Assembly: GCA_964651385.1 (NCBI GenBank)
Contig: CAZYYM010000003.1
Location: 1 to 64,000, forward strand
Direction: 5' to 3'
Source of the DNA: GCA-001735895 sp964651385
GTDB lineage: Bacteria > Pseudomonadota > Gammaproteobacteria > GCA-001735895
Length of the DNA stretch: 64,000 nucleotides
The notes under the pieces were generated by a model that did not search any database, was not told where the DNA came from, and saw only the letters and a program-made list of their open reading frames with translations. The translations under genes were made by a program, and so were the position numbers. This document shows, piece after piece, positions 45,870-54,066 of the stretch (positions are counted from its first letter, which is position 1; the number at the start of each line of letters is the position of its first letter).

Positions 45870-46523
45870 ATGATCCCTTGGTTAGACCCAAATCAACCGC
45901 CTTACTTCCCCAATACCAATCAGGCATTGAAAGAACCCAATGGTTTACTAGCGGCGGGCGGAAAGCTCAGTACAGATTGGTTACTGGTAGCCTATCGACA
46001 GGGTATTTTCCCCTGGTTTAGCAAAAACGAACCTATTTTATGGTGGTCACCGGCACCACGTGCCGTACTCTTGCCTGATAGATTTCATACCAGCCGAAGC
46101 CTTGCCAAACTGGTTCGACAGAGTCGATATCACATTACGCAAAATCAGGACTTTGATAACGTCATTCGCTGTTGCGCCCTGCCGCGTAGACAACAGCCCG
46201 AAACCTGGATAATTGGCGACATGATTGAGGCCTACACAGATATGCACAAGGCCGGCTTTACACAGTCGTTCGAGTGTCGAGATCAACAGGGGCAGCTGGT
46301 CGGTGGTGTATACGGTATCGCCATAGATCGTGTGTTCTTTGGCGAATCGATGTTCAGTCACTATCCGAATGCTTCGAAACTATGTTTGAAGCATATTCTG
46401 GAATGTGGGCTATTCGATATGCTTGACTGTCAGATGGCAACCGGGCATTTGATGTCGTTGGGGGCAGTTGAAATTGGAAGAAGCGACTTTGAGAAGCGAT
46501 TGAATGATTTAATTCAGACATAA
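45870..46523 (+). CDS. aat: Leucyl/phenylalanyl-tRNA-protein transferase
   Basis: A 217-aa enzyme with MIPWLDPNQPPYFPNTNQAL, GLLAAGGKLSTDWLLVAYRQ, FPWFSKNEPILWWSPAPRAV and FFGESMFSHYPNASKLCLKH, all typical of Aat. It attaches Leu or Phe to proteins with N-terminal Arg or Lys, marking them for ClpS/ClpAP. An Ate/Bpt-type partner is not next to it. Confidence 0.96.
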   Translation: MIPWLDPNQPPYFPNTNQALKEPNGLLAAGGKLSTDWLLVAYRQGIFPWFSKNEPILWWSPAPRAVLLPDRFHTSRSLAKLVRQSRYHITQNQDFDNVIRCCALPRRQQPETWIIGDMIEAYTDMHKAGFTQSFECRDQQGQLVGGVYGIAIDRVFFGESMFSHYPNASKLCLKHILECGLFDMLDCQMATGHLMSLGAVEIGRSDFEKRLNDLIQT

Positions 46524-46654
46524 TAATTTTAAATCCCGTCAACAGGCTATCGATATTCATTGTGATATCCAGAAACCCGGGGCGTTCTTGCAGTAACTTT
46601 CTAAGTGGCATTACCCGGGGTGCTGAATTGTAGTCAGTAGCTGAACAGACATAC

Positions 46655-46802
46655 ATATGGGCACCTCTAAAAATGCACTTTTTCCACGATTACGGCGTCA
46701 GCTCCGTGCTCGATTCCTCATGTACCCCATGTACACTGCGGTTCTCCGCGCGGTGCTTCCTTGCACTCACAAAAAAATTACTATTTTTAGAGGTGCCCAT
46801 AT
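46655..46802. mobile_element. MITE-like element with perfect 20-bp terminal inverted repeats
   Basis: ATATGGGCACCTCTAAAAAT (46655-46674) is the exact reverse complement of 46783-46802. Taking a TA target duplication on each side, the element is about 142 bp with 17-bp inverted repeats starting TGGGCACCTC. There is no transposase frame inside, and the centre is richer in G+C than its surroundings. It is probably mobilised by a related transposase elsewhere. The family is not identified. Confidence 0.75.
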
Positions 46803-46946
46803 TATTAAAAAGCCTTCAATACAAATCTACATTTCCAATATAGATAATCAAGTAGAACCAGGATGTACCCAAATGGAATCCGACATCTGGTGAAGCATCT
46901 ACTCATATCACTAATTGTTGGATAACATTTTTACAGCGCGTTTTTG

Positions 46947-46969
46947 AATTGTAATTTTTTTTTACAATT
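46947..46969. promoter_or_regulatory. Inverted repeat, possible enhancer for the sigma-54 promoter
   Basis: AATTGTAA (46947-46954) and TTACAATT (46962-46969) with a T-rich 7-base spacer, about 170 bp upstream of the sigma-54 promoter. This distance suits a bacterial enhancer-binding protein such as PrsR, which is known to activate PEP-CTERM genes with RpoN in other bacteria; the binding here is inferred. Confidence 0.45.
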
Positions 46970-47136
46970 TACGCCCAATTTAGTTCCGGACCGAAGCGGA
47001 TGAATTAGATTCTGACTATTGTGCCGTTTTTAAAAGTAATTAATTCTCGCTTCTTGCGATCCTGGATTCAATGGACTTTGAGATCCGTCACATGAATTAA
47101 TATCCAATACACCAATAAGCAAACCTTAAACTGGTT

Positions 47137-47152
47137 TGGCATGCCCTTTGCT
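47137..47152 (+). promoter_or_regulatory. Sigma-54 (RpoN) promoter of the PEP-CTERM gene
   Basis: TGGCATGCCCTTTGCT matches the -24/-12 consensus, with GG (47138-47139) and GC (47150-47151) exactly 10 bp apart. Transcription would start near 47163, about 90 bases upstream of the ATG. Confidence 0.8.
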
Positions 47153-47254
47153 CAGATAACTCCTATAGACAAAAATCTAATATGAATTACGGTTCAATCA
47201 AATTGTTCAATTTCATATTTTTGTTTTCCTTATAATTTTTACTAGAGAGCTTAT

Positions 47255-48013
47255 ATGAGTACCAACATTGTAAAATTCACCACATTTAGTGGTCTGCTAG
47301 CGTCTTCACTAGCCGCAATAGCACCAGCCAATGCCTCTATAATCTATACAGCGGGACCTATAGGAACTTCCAATGGAAGCCCGACGGTTCTTGATATCAA
47401 CAATGACAACATAGACGATATTAGCCTTTCCTATACCTATAATTCCTCTTATTCCAATTGGGGATATTATGGAAACAGTAGCTACGGAGATTTATTTGCT
47501 AATGGTTTAAATGGGTCACTCATTTCATTTGGGGGTCCGGCTTCTTATGGCGATATTATCGATGATACGACATCTTTTGTTAGCAGTAATCACCTCGCAG
47601 ATTACAACCACACTTATTATTATGGTGGCTCTCACTGCGGCAGATGGAGCTGCTACTCATGGCCATCAAGCAGTACAACTAGTTACAATGGTTCGTGGAA
47701 CAATGGTAGCTACAACAGTGTTACCGGTTACCTGGGTTTTTCATTAGCAGACAATAACGAAACACTCTATGGTTGGGCTGATATAACGATGTCTTCGACC
47801 GGATATGCAGTTCTGAACGGATTTGCCTATGAGTCATGTGCCGGGACAGGAATTAGCGCGGGTTCTCAATCATCGTCGTCTTGTACCGTAACTTCTAACA
47901 GGTCTGCGGGTAATGTTCCAGAGCCATCCACTCTGGCTCTTCTGGCATTGGGTTCCGTAGGGATGGGTGCAATCAGACGACGCCGTAAATTATTGAATAT
48001 TAAAGCCCGGTAG
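47255..48013 (+). CDS. PEP-CTERM sorting-domain exported protein
   Basis: A 252-aa protein. An N-terminal signal sequence (about residues 1-28, ending PANAS) is followed by a region rich in Ser, Asn, Tyr and Gly (SYSNWGYYGNSSYGDLFANG). The C-terminal VPEPSTLALLALGSVGMG, then RRRRK, is the full PEP-CTERM signal: PEP motif, hydrophobic helix and basic end. It is processed by an exosortase encoded elsewhere and is probably released to the surface or exopolysaccharide matrix. A sigma-54 promoter precedes it and a strong terminator follows. Confidence 0.93.
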   Translation: MSTNIVKFTTFSGLLASSLAAIAPANASIIYTAGPIGTSNGSPTVLDINNDNIDDISLSYTYNSSYSNWGYYGNSSYGDLFANGLNGSLISFGGPASYGDIIDDTTSFVSSNHLADYNHTYYYGGSHCGRWSCYSWPSSSTTSYNGSWNNGSYNSVTGYLGFSLADNNETLYGWADITMSSTGYAVLNGFAYESCAGTGISAGSQSSSSCTVTSNRSAGNVPEPSTLALLALGSVGMGAIRRRRKLLNIKAR

Positions 48014-48050
48014 TTTACCTATTGCTATAATGGCAATTAGTATTTAAAGT

Positions 48051-48082
48051 TGTAGCCATCAATTTTTGATGGCTACATTTTC
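48051..48082 (+). terminator. Rho-independent terminator after the PEP-CTERM gene
   Basis: A perfect 12-bp stem (TGTAGCCATCAA at 48051-48062 with 48066-48077) and 3-base loop, followed by a T-rich stretch, 38 bp after the stop. Confidence 0.88.
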
Positions 48083-48122
48083 AAACCTATAGGGCTATAT
48101 TTTTTACATATGCCTTTGCAAT

Positions 48123-49040
48123 ATGACTAAAGAAATATTTATTAAAGAAGTTACCGCGCGATACAGCTCTCTCATACCCCAACTTTTTCCGGAAGTTCGA
48201 GACGTAAAAACAACCCCCGCCCTTTTTGCCGCATTTAATAGTCATGATAGAAACTCTAACCCGGAAATCCTGGGCTTTGCGATTCTGGCATCACCGCTTC
48301 CAATTGAACCCCCAGACTATAAATTTTCTCTACATGTACTTAAAACGAAAAGAGGCGATGGCGTTGGCGATGCTCTGTTAAGATTCATTATTAGTGAGGC
48401 GCAGAATCTGTTTGCCCCTTCTCTGATAAACTTGCAGCCTGTAATTCGAGTTGCTCAACACCAATTGCTGAAAAAATATAATTTTTTCCAGGTCCGCAAA
48501 ACAATTACTTACCAGTTCAATTTGGAACAAGCTTATAATATTTTTCATGATGCGATTCTACAGCTTAAAGAGAAAGAGCGTATACCGGATAATGTTATCG
48601 TATCTCCGTACGACGAGAGCGAAAGTCATGATATCTCGAAACTTTGCCTGGAAGAATTTGGCGCACTAACCACCGGACATTTAGTATCTTTGGGTACTTA
48701 CCCGGCGGGGAAGGCTGACCATTCATTTTCTCGGTCATTTAGGTTAAATGAAGAGCTATTGGGCGCATGGGGAGTCGGGGTCGAAGACGGCGTCGCATTA
48801 TTTGATCCGTTACTAATTGCCAGAAGCAAGAGAAATACCTGGGTCTTTGCCTTTGTCATTTATTCTGTTTTATCCGGGCTACTGACCGCAGGCATCACCC
48901 TGGGGAGAGCCCTTGTACACGCGGATAATAAAAAAATAGTAGCCATAATGAAACGGATTGGGGCGGCATCTTCTAATGAGATTTCACTATACAAGCTAAA
49001 TCTTGCACCTGATTCAGGGGCTATCAGAGAAAAAATGTGA
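48123..49040 (+). CDS. GNAT-fold-like protein with two acyltransferase-like halves
   Basis: A 305-aa protein I do not assign to a named family. Its first half has a GNAT-like core (EILGFAILASPLPIEPPDYK, then TKRGDGVGDALLRFIISEAQ, the latter like the acyl-CoA binding loop R/Q-x-x-G-x-G). The second half has a weaker repeat, with LGAWGVGVEDGVALFDPLLI and GRALVHADNKKIVAIMKRIG. There is no signal peptide. It overlaps the phosphodiesterase-like gene by 4 bp, so the two probably act together. Its position after the PEP-CTERM gene may be coincidence, as a terminator separates them. Confidence 0.65.
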   Translation: MTKEIFIKEVTARYSSLIPQLFPEVRDVKTTPALFAAFNSHDRNSNPEILGFAILASPLPIEPPDYKFSLHVLKTKRGDGVGDALLRFIISEAQNLFAPSLINLQPVIRVAQHQLLKKYNFFQVRKTITYQFNLEQAYNIFHDAILQLKEKERIPDNVIVSPYDESESHDISKLCLEEFGALTTGHLVSLGTYPAGKADHSFSRSFRLNEELLGAWGVGVEDGVALFDPLLIARSKRNTWVFAFVIYSVLSGLLTAGITLGRALVHADNKKIVAIMKRIGAASSNEISLYKLNLAPDSGAIREKM

Positions 49041-50569
49041 CGCGTCTAGTAATCGTAAATTTACCAGATGTTTCCTGGAAATCGATCGTTAATGATGATG
49101 CCGAAGAAATTTTACCCGCATTCGTAAAAATTATTGAAGAAGGAACGTCCGGCCCTTTAACTCCGGTGGGACCGGCACCGGTAACTGATGGCATTATTTT
49201 AACTGGAAGACACCCTGCTGATACCGCATTACTGACCCACAAAAGCAAGCGTCTGGATGCGTTTGGAGTAGATACTACATCAGCCTTCCATCTAAAGGGT
49301 AAAGTATTAAGCCAGTATCTTGATGATTCTGGCATTCGCTGCGCCTCAATCAATATGAAAGCCAGCCAATTTTTATCGCTGGATAATGGACTGGTGATCA
49401 GTGACCTTTTTTCTGATATTCGGACCAAACACTATCGAGATTGGGGAATACCCCCCGGTTCAATATCACCAACGATCGCCGGGGCTGAACTGGTTGATTT
49501 TCGCATACATCCGGAAGATTTAGCACCGGGTCAAATTCAGCATTTTTTATCCGATGACAGTGATGACTTATCCCAGGAGAAAACCAGGATAATTGCAAAA
49601 GTACTTTCAGAGAACAGTTCCATCCATGCTATAGCGACTCACCTGTTAAGCATAAATGAACATAACCTGGTCAGCATTACCTACCCTGCGTTATCTGATA
49701 TAAATTTACACTTTCCTGACACTCAAAATTCAGAAACTGGAAAGCGTGCCAGTTGGAAATTTCTGGCTTTCCTGGATTCATTTTTATCAAGACTCATTTC
49801 GTTAATTTCTGAAAGAGATACAATCTTTGTTACGGGAGGAACCGAGCCAACTCCGTTTTGGCTCGCAAAAGGCCCAGGTTTTGTAGCGGATAAACTCTTT
49901 CCAGCCGATACAACATTATACGATATCGTACCTACCGCGTTGGCTCACTTTGAGCTAGAAGTGCCTGAATTGTCAGGAGAAAACCGATCCGCCAGCCATG
50001 TTGCCAAGAGCGTCTGCTGCCAAACTGAAAATCACTTTAAATTTCCGACTTTAGCTAGCATCACTAGAGAGCAAAATATTGATAGCACTCATAAATGCGT
50101 CCCCTCGGATGAACAGTTACTGGCCAATAAACGCGCAGAATTCAGGAAACACTATGCCTTGGGAAAAGTTTATTTGGCCGAAGGCAATATAAAATTCGCT
50201 CTACGGAAATTTAAAAAAGCATTAGAAATCATACCTGATGATAGCTTGACTTTACTTACGGTATGCAGAGTATTATTAAAATCTGGACAACCTAGAAAAG
50301 CCAGGCATCAGTTTGGTAAAATTACCGGCGACGACCTACCCGGTTTCACTCTGTTAATATTAGATGCCCGAATATCTATTGCGGAAGAAGATTATATTGA
50401 GGCATCTGCCAAAGCAAAGAAATTGATTAATTTTACCAGTAACAACAATAAGGAATTGAAACAACTAGTAGCCTTACACAGAAAACTGAACAGGATATTT
50501 TCCCGCCAAAAAAGTTTCGTTGAAGCAAAGGAACACCTGGATGAGATTTCGCGAATAAATTTGGCGTGA
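49037..50569 (+). CDS. Degenerate alkaline-phosphatase/phosphodiesterase-like protein with C-terminal TPRs
   Basis: A 510-aa protein starting with GTG (49037). Residues 1-310 follow the outline of the type I phosphodiesterase / alkaline-phosphatase superfamily: TRLVIVNLPDVSW, LTPVGPAPVTDGIILTGRHP and FVTGGTEPTPFWLAKGPGF. The TxDHG/HxxxH-type metal ligands expected in the last motif are absent (TGGTEPTP), so it may not be catalytic. Residues about 365-500 form TPR repeats (RKHYALGKVYLAEGNIKFAL). It is translationally coupled to the GNAT-like gene. Function unknown; a binding role seems more likely than hydrolysis. Confidence 0.65.
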   Translation: MTRLVIVNLPDVSWKSIVNDDAEEILPAFVKIIEEGTSGPLTPVGPAPVTDGIILTGRHPADTALLTHKSKRLDAFGVDTTSAFHLKGKVLSQYLDDSGIRCASINMKASQFLSLDNGLVISDLFSDIRTKHYRDWGIPPGSISPTIAGAELVDFRIHPEDLAPGQIQHFLSDDSDDLSQEKTRIIAKVLSENSSIHAIATHLLSINEHNLVSITYPALSDINLHFPDTQNSETGKRASWKFLAFLDSFLSRLISLISERDTIFVTGGTEPTPFWLAKGPGFVADKLFPADTTLYDIVPTALAHFELEVPELSGENRSASHVAKSVCCQTENHFKFPTLASITREQNIDSTHKCVPSDEQLLANKRAEFRKHYALGKVYLAEGNIKFALRKFKKALEIIPDDSLTLLTVCRVLLKSGQPRKARHQFGKITGDDLPGFTLLILDARISIAEEDYIEASAKAKKLINFTSNNNKELKQLVALHRKLNRIFSRQKSFVEAKEHLDEISRINLA

Positions 50570-50624
50570 GCCCAAAGGGGTTAATCTCTCATAGCCCGGA
50601 AATGAGCTTATAGTCCCAGATTCA

Positions 50625-50644
50625 GGCACATCCCTGTGCTTTTG
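50625..50644 (+). terminator. Short hairpin terminator after the phosphodiesterase-like gene
   Basis: GGCACA (50625-50630) and TGTGC (50635-50639) form a short stem with a 4-base loop, followed by TTTT. It lies between two convergent genes. The stem is short, so it is only moderately supported. Confidence 0.5.
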
Positions 50645-50647
50645 CGA

Positions 50648-51535
50648 TCATAGCTTTGCCAGAGCGGCCTCAACCCCATTGCCAAACTCGGACGGGCGAA
50701 GAATAATTTCAACGCCGGCCTCACGCAAAATCTCAACTTTTTCCGCCGCCGATTCCCCGACACTGGTAACAATTGCACCTGCATGCCCCATAGTCCTGCC
50801 TTTCGGCGCGGTTAATCCTGCAATATATGCCAGCACGGGTTTACTCATGTGGTCGCGTACAAATTCAGCAGCGGCGGCTTCCTGTGGGCCACCTATTTCA
50901 CCGATCATGACCACAATATCGGTTTCAGGATCGGCTTCGAATTTCTCCAGATGATCTTTAAAGGAACTGCCGTTGATCGGATCGCCACCAATACCGACTC
51001 CGGTGCTAATCCCAATACCTCTGGCTTTCATTTGCGAGGCGGCCTCATAACCTAAGGTTCCCGACCGGCCGATCAGGCCGACATTGCCCTGCATATAAAT
51101 ATGCCCCGGCATGATCCCCATCATAGCTTTACCCGGACTGATAGTGCCCGCACAGTTTGGTCCTGTCAGACACATGCGTTCATCCTTTTTGTAGCGTCGC
51201 ATATAACGTTTAACGCGCATCATATCTTGTGCCGGGATTCCATCGGTAACGCAAACACAGAATTTGATGCCAGCATCGGCGGCTTCCATAATCGCGTCAG
51301 CAGCAAAAGGTGGAGGCACGAAGATTACGCTGGCTTCGGCGCCCGATTCGTTCACCCCGTCTTTAACAGTATTATAAACCGGCAATTCGAGGTGCCTGCT
51401 ATCGCCTTTTCCAGGCGTTACGCCACCTACCACGTTGGTGCCATAATCGATCATCTCCTGCGCATGGAAAGTACCGATTCGCCCGGTGAAACCCTGAACA
51501 ATGACTGGTGTATTTTCGTTTAACCAGATACTCAT
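50648..51535 (-). CDS. mtkB: Malate-CoA ligase alpha subunit (malate thiokinase small subunit; SucD family)
   Basis: A 295-aa SucD-family protein with the CoA-binding VIVQGFTGRIGTFHAQEM and the phospho-histidine H251 in TMGHAGAIVTS. SucD and MtkB share these motifs, so the assignment as malate thiokinase rests on the adjacent malyl-CoA lyase gene. With MtkA it would make malyl-CoA from malate, CoA and ATP. Its ATG overlaps the mtkA stop (ATGA). Succinyl-CoA synthetase remains the alternative. Confidence 0.85.
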   Translation of the reverse strand: MSIWLNENTPVIVQGFTGRIGTFHAQEMIDYGTNVVGGVTPGKGDSRHLELPVYNTVKDGVNESGAEASVIFVPPPFAADAIMEAADAGIKFCVCVTDGIPAQDMMRVKRYMRRYKKDERMCLTGPNCAGTISPGKAMMGIMPGHIYMQGNVGLIGRSGTLGYEAASQMKARGIGISTGVGIGGDPINGSSFKDHLEKFEADPETDIVVMIGEIGGPQEAAAAEFVRDHMSKPVLAYIAGLTAPKGRTMGHAGAIVTSVGESAAEKVEILREAGVEIILRPSEFGNGVEAALAKL

Positions 51536-52710
51536 GAGCGGAACTCCTGTGAACGCGCCGCGTCCACAGCTTTTTGAGCCGCTTCAGCCAGTGTATCTGC
51601 GGTGATTAGCTCGACGTCGCTATTATCGAGAATTTCCCGGCCCTTTTTTTCGTTGGTTCCTGATAAACGCACGATGACAGGCACCTTGACTTCGAGCTTT
51701 TCCATTGCCTGAATGACGCCTTCGGCAACCCAGTCGCAGCGATTGATACCTGCAAATATGTTTACCAGAATGGCATCGACCTTATCGTCGGAAAGCACCA
51801 GGTTAAAAGCCTTGGTAACCCGTTCCGGCGAAGCGCCACCACCGATATCCAGGAAGTTGGCCGGTTCCCCGTCGACGTGTTTAATCATATCCATGGTCGC
51901 CATGGCAAGTCCGGCGCCATTGATAATACATCCGATATTTCCGTCCAGACCAACATAACTCAGTCCCCGATCAGCGGCATTCATTTCACGCGGATCTTCC
52001 TGCGATTTATCGCGTAATTCGGAGATTTGTTGCCGGCGGAACAAGGCATTATCGTCAAAGCCCATTTTTGCATCGAGCGCGATCAAACGGCCATCCCCGG
52101 TCACAACCAGTGGATTTATTTCAACCATGGTGGCATCGAGGTCCCGAAACGCACGGTAGCAGGCTTTTAACACGGTTACCGCTTCGTTTATCTGCCCTGC
52201 TTCGAGGCCCAAGGCAAAAGCTACTTCGCGCGCCTGAAATTCCCGCAGGCCAACCGCCGGTTCTATCGGCACACGGACAATCGAGTTCGGGCTGGATTTG
52301 GCGATTTCCTCGATATCCATGCCGCCGGACGCAGAAGCGACACACATGATGTGTTCAGACGTACGATCGAGTACGAAAGCGAGGTATAACTCGCGGTCGA
52401 TATCGGTACCGTTTTCAATGTATAAGCGTCCGATCAGTTTACCCTGAGCGCCGGTTTGATGGGTAACTAAACGTTTTCCCAGTAGTTCATCGGCTGCGTC
52501 ACGGACTTCCTGCTCGGTAGTGCAAAGTTTAATACCCCCGGCCTTGCCACGTGCACCTGAGTGTATTTGCGCTTTGACTACCCATTTGTCACCGCCTAAT
52601 TCCATTGCACGATAAGCGGCCTGTTCAGGACTATAGGCAATACCACCTCGAGCTATTGGCATACCAAAGTCAGCGAGTAAGGCTTTAGCCTGATATTCAT
52701 GAATATCCAT
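51532..52710 (-). CDS. mtkA: Malate-CoA ligase beta subunit (malate thiokinase large subunit; SucC family)
   Basis: A 392-aa ATP-grasp protein starting MDIHEYQAKALLADFGMPIA at 52710 behind a strong GGAGGAGG site; a longer frame from 52764 would overlap mclA. It has VVKAQIHSGARGKAGGIKL (ATP-binding), MVEINPLVVTGDGRLIALDA and ILVNIFAGINRCDWVAEGV, as in SucC and MtkA. With MtkB it forms an alpha2beta2 CoA ligase. Its position between mclA and mtkB is the order of the serine-cycle genes of methylotrophs. Confidence 0.87.
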   Translation of the reverse strand: MDIHEYQAKALLADFGMPIARGGIAYSPEQAAYRAMELGGDKWVVKAQIHSGARGKAGGIKLCTTEQEVRDAADELLGKRLVTHQTGAQGKLIGRLYIENGTDIDRELYLAFVLDRTSEHIMCVASASGGMDIEEIAKSSPNSIVRVPIEPAVGLREFQAREVAFALGLEAGQINEAVTVLKACYRAFRDLDATMVEINPLVVTGDGRLIALDAKMGFDDNALFRRQQISELRDKSQEDPREMNAADRGLSYVGLDGNIGCIINGAGLAMATMDMIKHVDGEPANFLDIGGGASPERVTKAFNLVLSDDKVDAILVNIFAGINRCDWVAEGVIQAMEKLEVKVPVIVRLSGTNEKKGREILDNSDVELITADTLAEAAQKAVDAARSQEFRS

Positions 52711-52723
52711 AATCCTCCTCCTC

Positions 52724-53665
52724 CTAGCCTTTGGCCTTGATTGCGGCATCCATATTGACCACATTTTCAGCCATTTTCGCGGATGCTTCGTCGATCATGC
52801 GTCCGTCAAGCGAGGCGGCGCCTTTACCTTCAGTAGCTGCTTCTTTAAGCGCCGCCAGAATACGCTTGGCCCGGTCCACCTCGGCCTTGGCCGGTGAATA
52901 GACGCCGTTGGCAAGCTCGATCTGCGACGGATGAATTGCCCATTTTCCTTCGTAGCCCATCGCCGCAGCACGGCGCGCACCCAGCATATAACCATCCGGA
53001 TCGTTAAAATCACCGAACGGACCGTCGATTGGACGTAATCCGTAGGCACGACAGGCTACCAGCATACGCGAGAGACCGTGGTGCCACTGGTCTCCTGGAT
53101 AATCCGGATTCAGACCGCCGATATTGGTAGTACGCGCACGACAACTTGCTGCATAGTCGGCAACACCGAAATGCATTGCTTCCATACGTGGGCTGGCGAT
53201 TGCGATAGCATCGACATTTGCCATGCCAAGGGTGGTTTCAATCAACGCTTCGATACCGATTTTGTTGCTATAGCCTTTTGCTGCTTCAATCTGGCTTAAC
53301 ATCGCGTCGACCATATAGATATCGGCAGCGACACCAACTTTCGGTATCAGAATCGTGTCGATATTGGCGCCAGCCTGCTCGACCAGATCGACCAGATCGC
53401 GATACATATAATGCGTATCGATACTATTGATGCGAACTGAAATGGTTTTCCCTTTTCCCCGCCAATCAATATCGTTTAGAGCTTCAATGATATTCTTGCG
53501 CGCCTGAATTTTATCACCCGGCGAAACCGCGTCCTCGAGGTCTAAGAATATATAATCGGCCAGACTACTGGCTGCCTTTTCGAACATACCGGGATTAGAC
53601 CCAGGTACCGCAAGTTCACTTCTTTGTAAGCGTTGTCGTGCCGGAGGATATTGCGTGTGGCTCAT
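52724..53665 (-). CDS. mclA: L-malyl-CoA lyase (HpcH/HpaI CitE-like family)
   Basis: About 313 aa, starting at 53665 (MSHTQYPPARQRLQRSELAV). It has the CitE-type active-site sequences LADYIFLDLEDAVSPGDK, KTISVRINSIDT, IGIEALIETTLGMANVDAIA and KWAIHPSQIELAN, which supply the Mg-binding Glu/Asp and substrate Arg. It splits malyl-CoA into acetyl-CoA and glyoxylate, or the reverse, and may also act on beta-methylmalyl-CoA. The three genes mclA-mtkA-mtkB form one operon. Confidence 0.92.
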   Translation of the reverse strand: MSHTQYPPARQRLQRSELAVPGSNPGMFEKAASSLADYIFLDLEDAVSPGDKIQARKNIIEALNDIDWRGKGKTISVRINSIDTHYMYRDLVDLVEQAGANIDTILIPKVGVAADIYMVDAMLSQIEAAKGYSNKIGIEALIETTLGMANVDAIAIASPRMEAMHFGVADYAASCRARTTNIGGLNPDYPGDQWHHGLSRMLVACRAYGLRPIDGPFGDFNDPDGYMLGARRAAAMGYEGKWAIHPSQIELANGVYSPAKAEVDRAKRILAALKEAATEGKGAASLDGRMIDEASAKMAENVVNMDAAIKAKG

Positions 53666-53877
53666 TAGTCGTCCATCCAAAGGTTATAAAAAGTTTAAAT
53701 AGCGAATAGATCCCGTCTATTTAAGATGTTTATAATTCTATTAAGAAAGTAAATAGATGTTATGGATAACTATATAACTAGACTTGTAGATTCACGACAT
53801 CTTCGCTTTAAATTACGACGGCGAAAATTGAAAAAAATTTCAGGCAGAAAAAGGAAATTTTTGCCAAACCAGTGGCC

Positions 53878-54045
53878 TTAGTTCATCAGTGCGGTTACAA
53901 GCAGATAGATAAAAACCGAGGACAGCCAAATATCGACTAGCACATACAGCCAGAAATAATAACGCCTCTCGGGTTTTCCGATAGCTCCCAGCGTCAGGTA
54001 CAGAAACAGCGCCAAAGCACCGAGAAGAGCTACCACTAAATGCAC
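53878..54045 (-). CDS. Small two-helix membrane protein (55 aa)
   Basis: A GTG-start frame with a strong AGGAGG ribosome site, 22 bp downstream of the maeB stop. It encodes two membrane segments (VHLVVALLGALALFLYLTLG, residues 1-20, and YVLVDIWLSSVFIYLLVTAL, residues 33-52) joined by a charged loop (GKPERRYY). I do not recognise a family. Its spacing and ribosome site argue that it is a real gene cotranscribed with maeB. Confidence 0.75.
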   Translation of the reverse strand: MHLVVALLGALALFLYLTLGAIGKPERRYYFWLYVLVDIWLSSVFIYLLVTALMN

Positions 54046-54066
54046 TATATCCTCCTGAGTAATAGG

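Larger units (their letters stand above)
46524..47136. other. Intergenic region between aat and the PEP-CTERM gene
   Basis: About 600 bp without a supported gene. It contains a 148-bp MITE-like element (46655-46802) and an inverted repeat (46947-46969), both listed separately; a sigma-54 promoter follows at its right end. The open frame at 46657-46893 reads through the element and is not credible. The rest is A+T-rich and unrecognised. Confidence 0.7.

Noticed and set aside
46657..46893. A 78-codon open frame starting in the MITE-like element
   Set aside because: It begins in the left inverted repeat and reads across the element and its right end. It has no ribosome site and no protein-like sequence.
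50648..52710. Calling the CoA ligase genes sucC and sucD
   Set aside because: The motifs fit either enzyme, but direct linkage to malyl-CoA lyase in the serine-cycle order makes malate thiokinase more likely. It remains an alternative.
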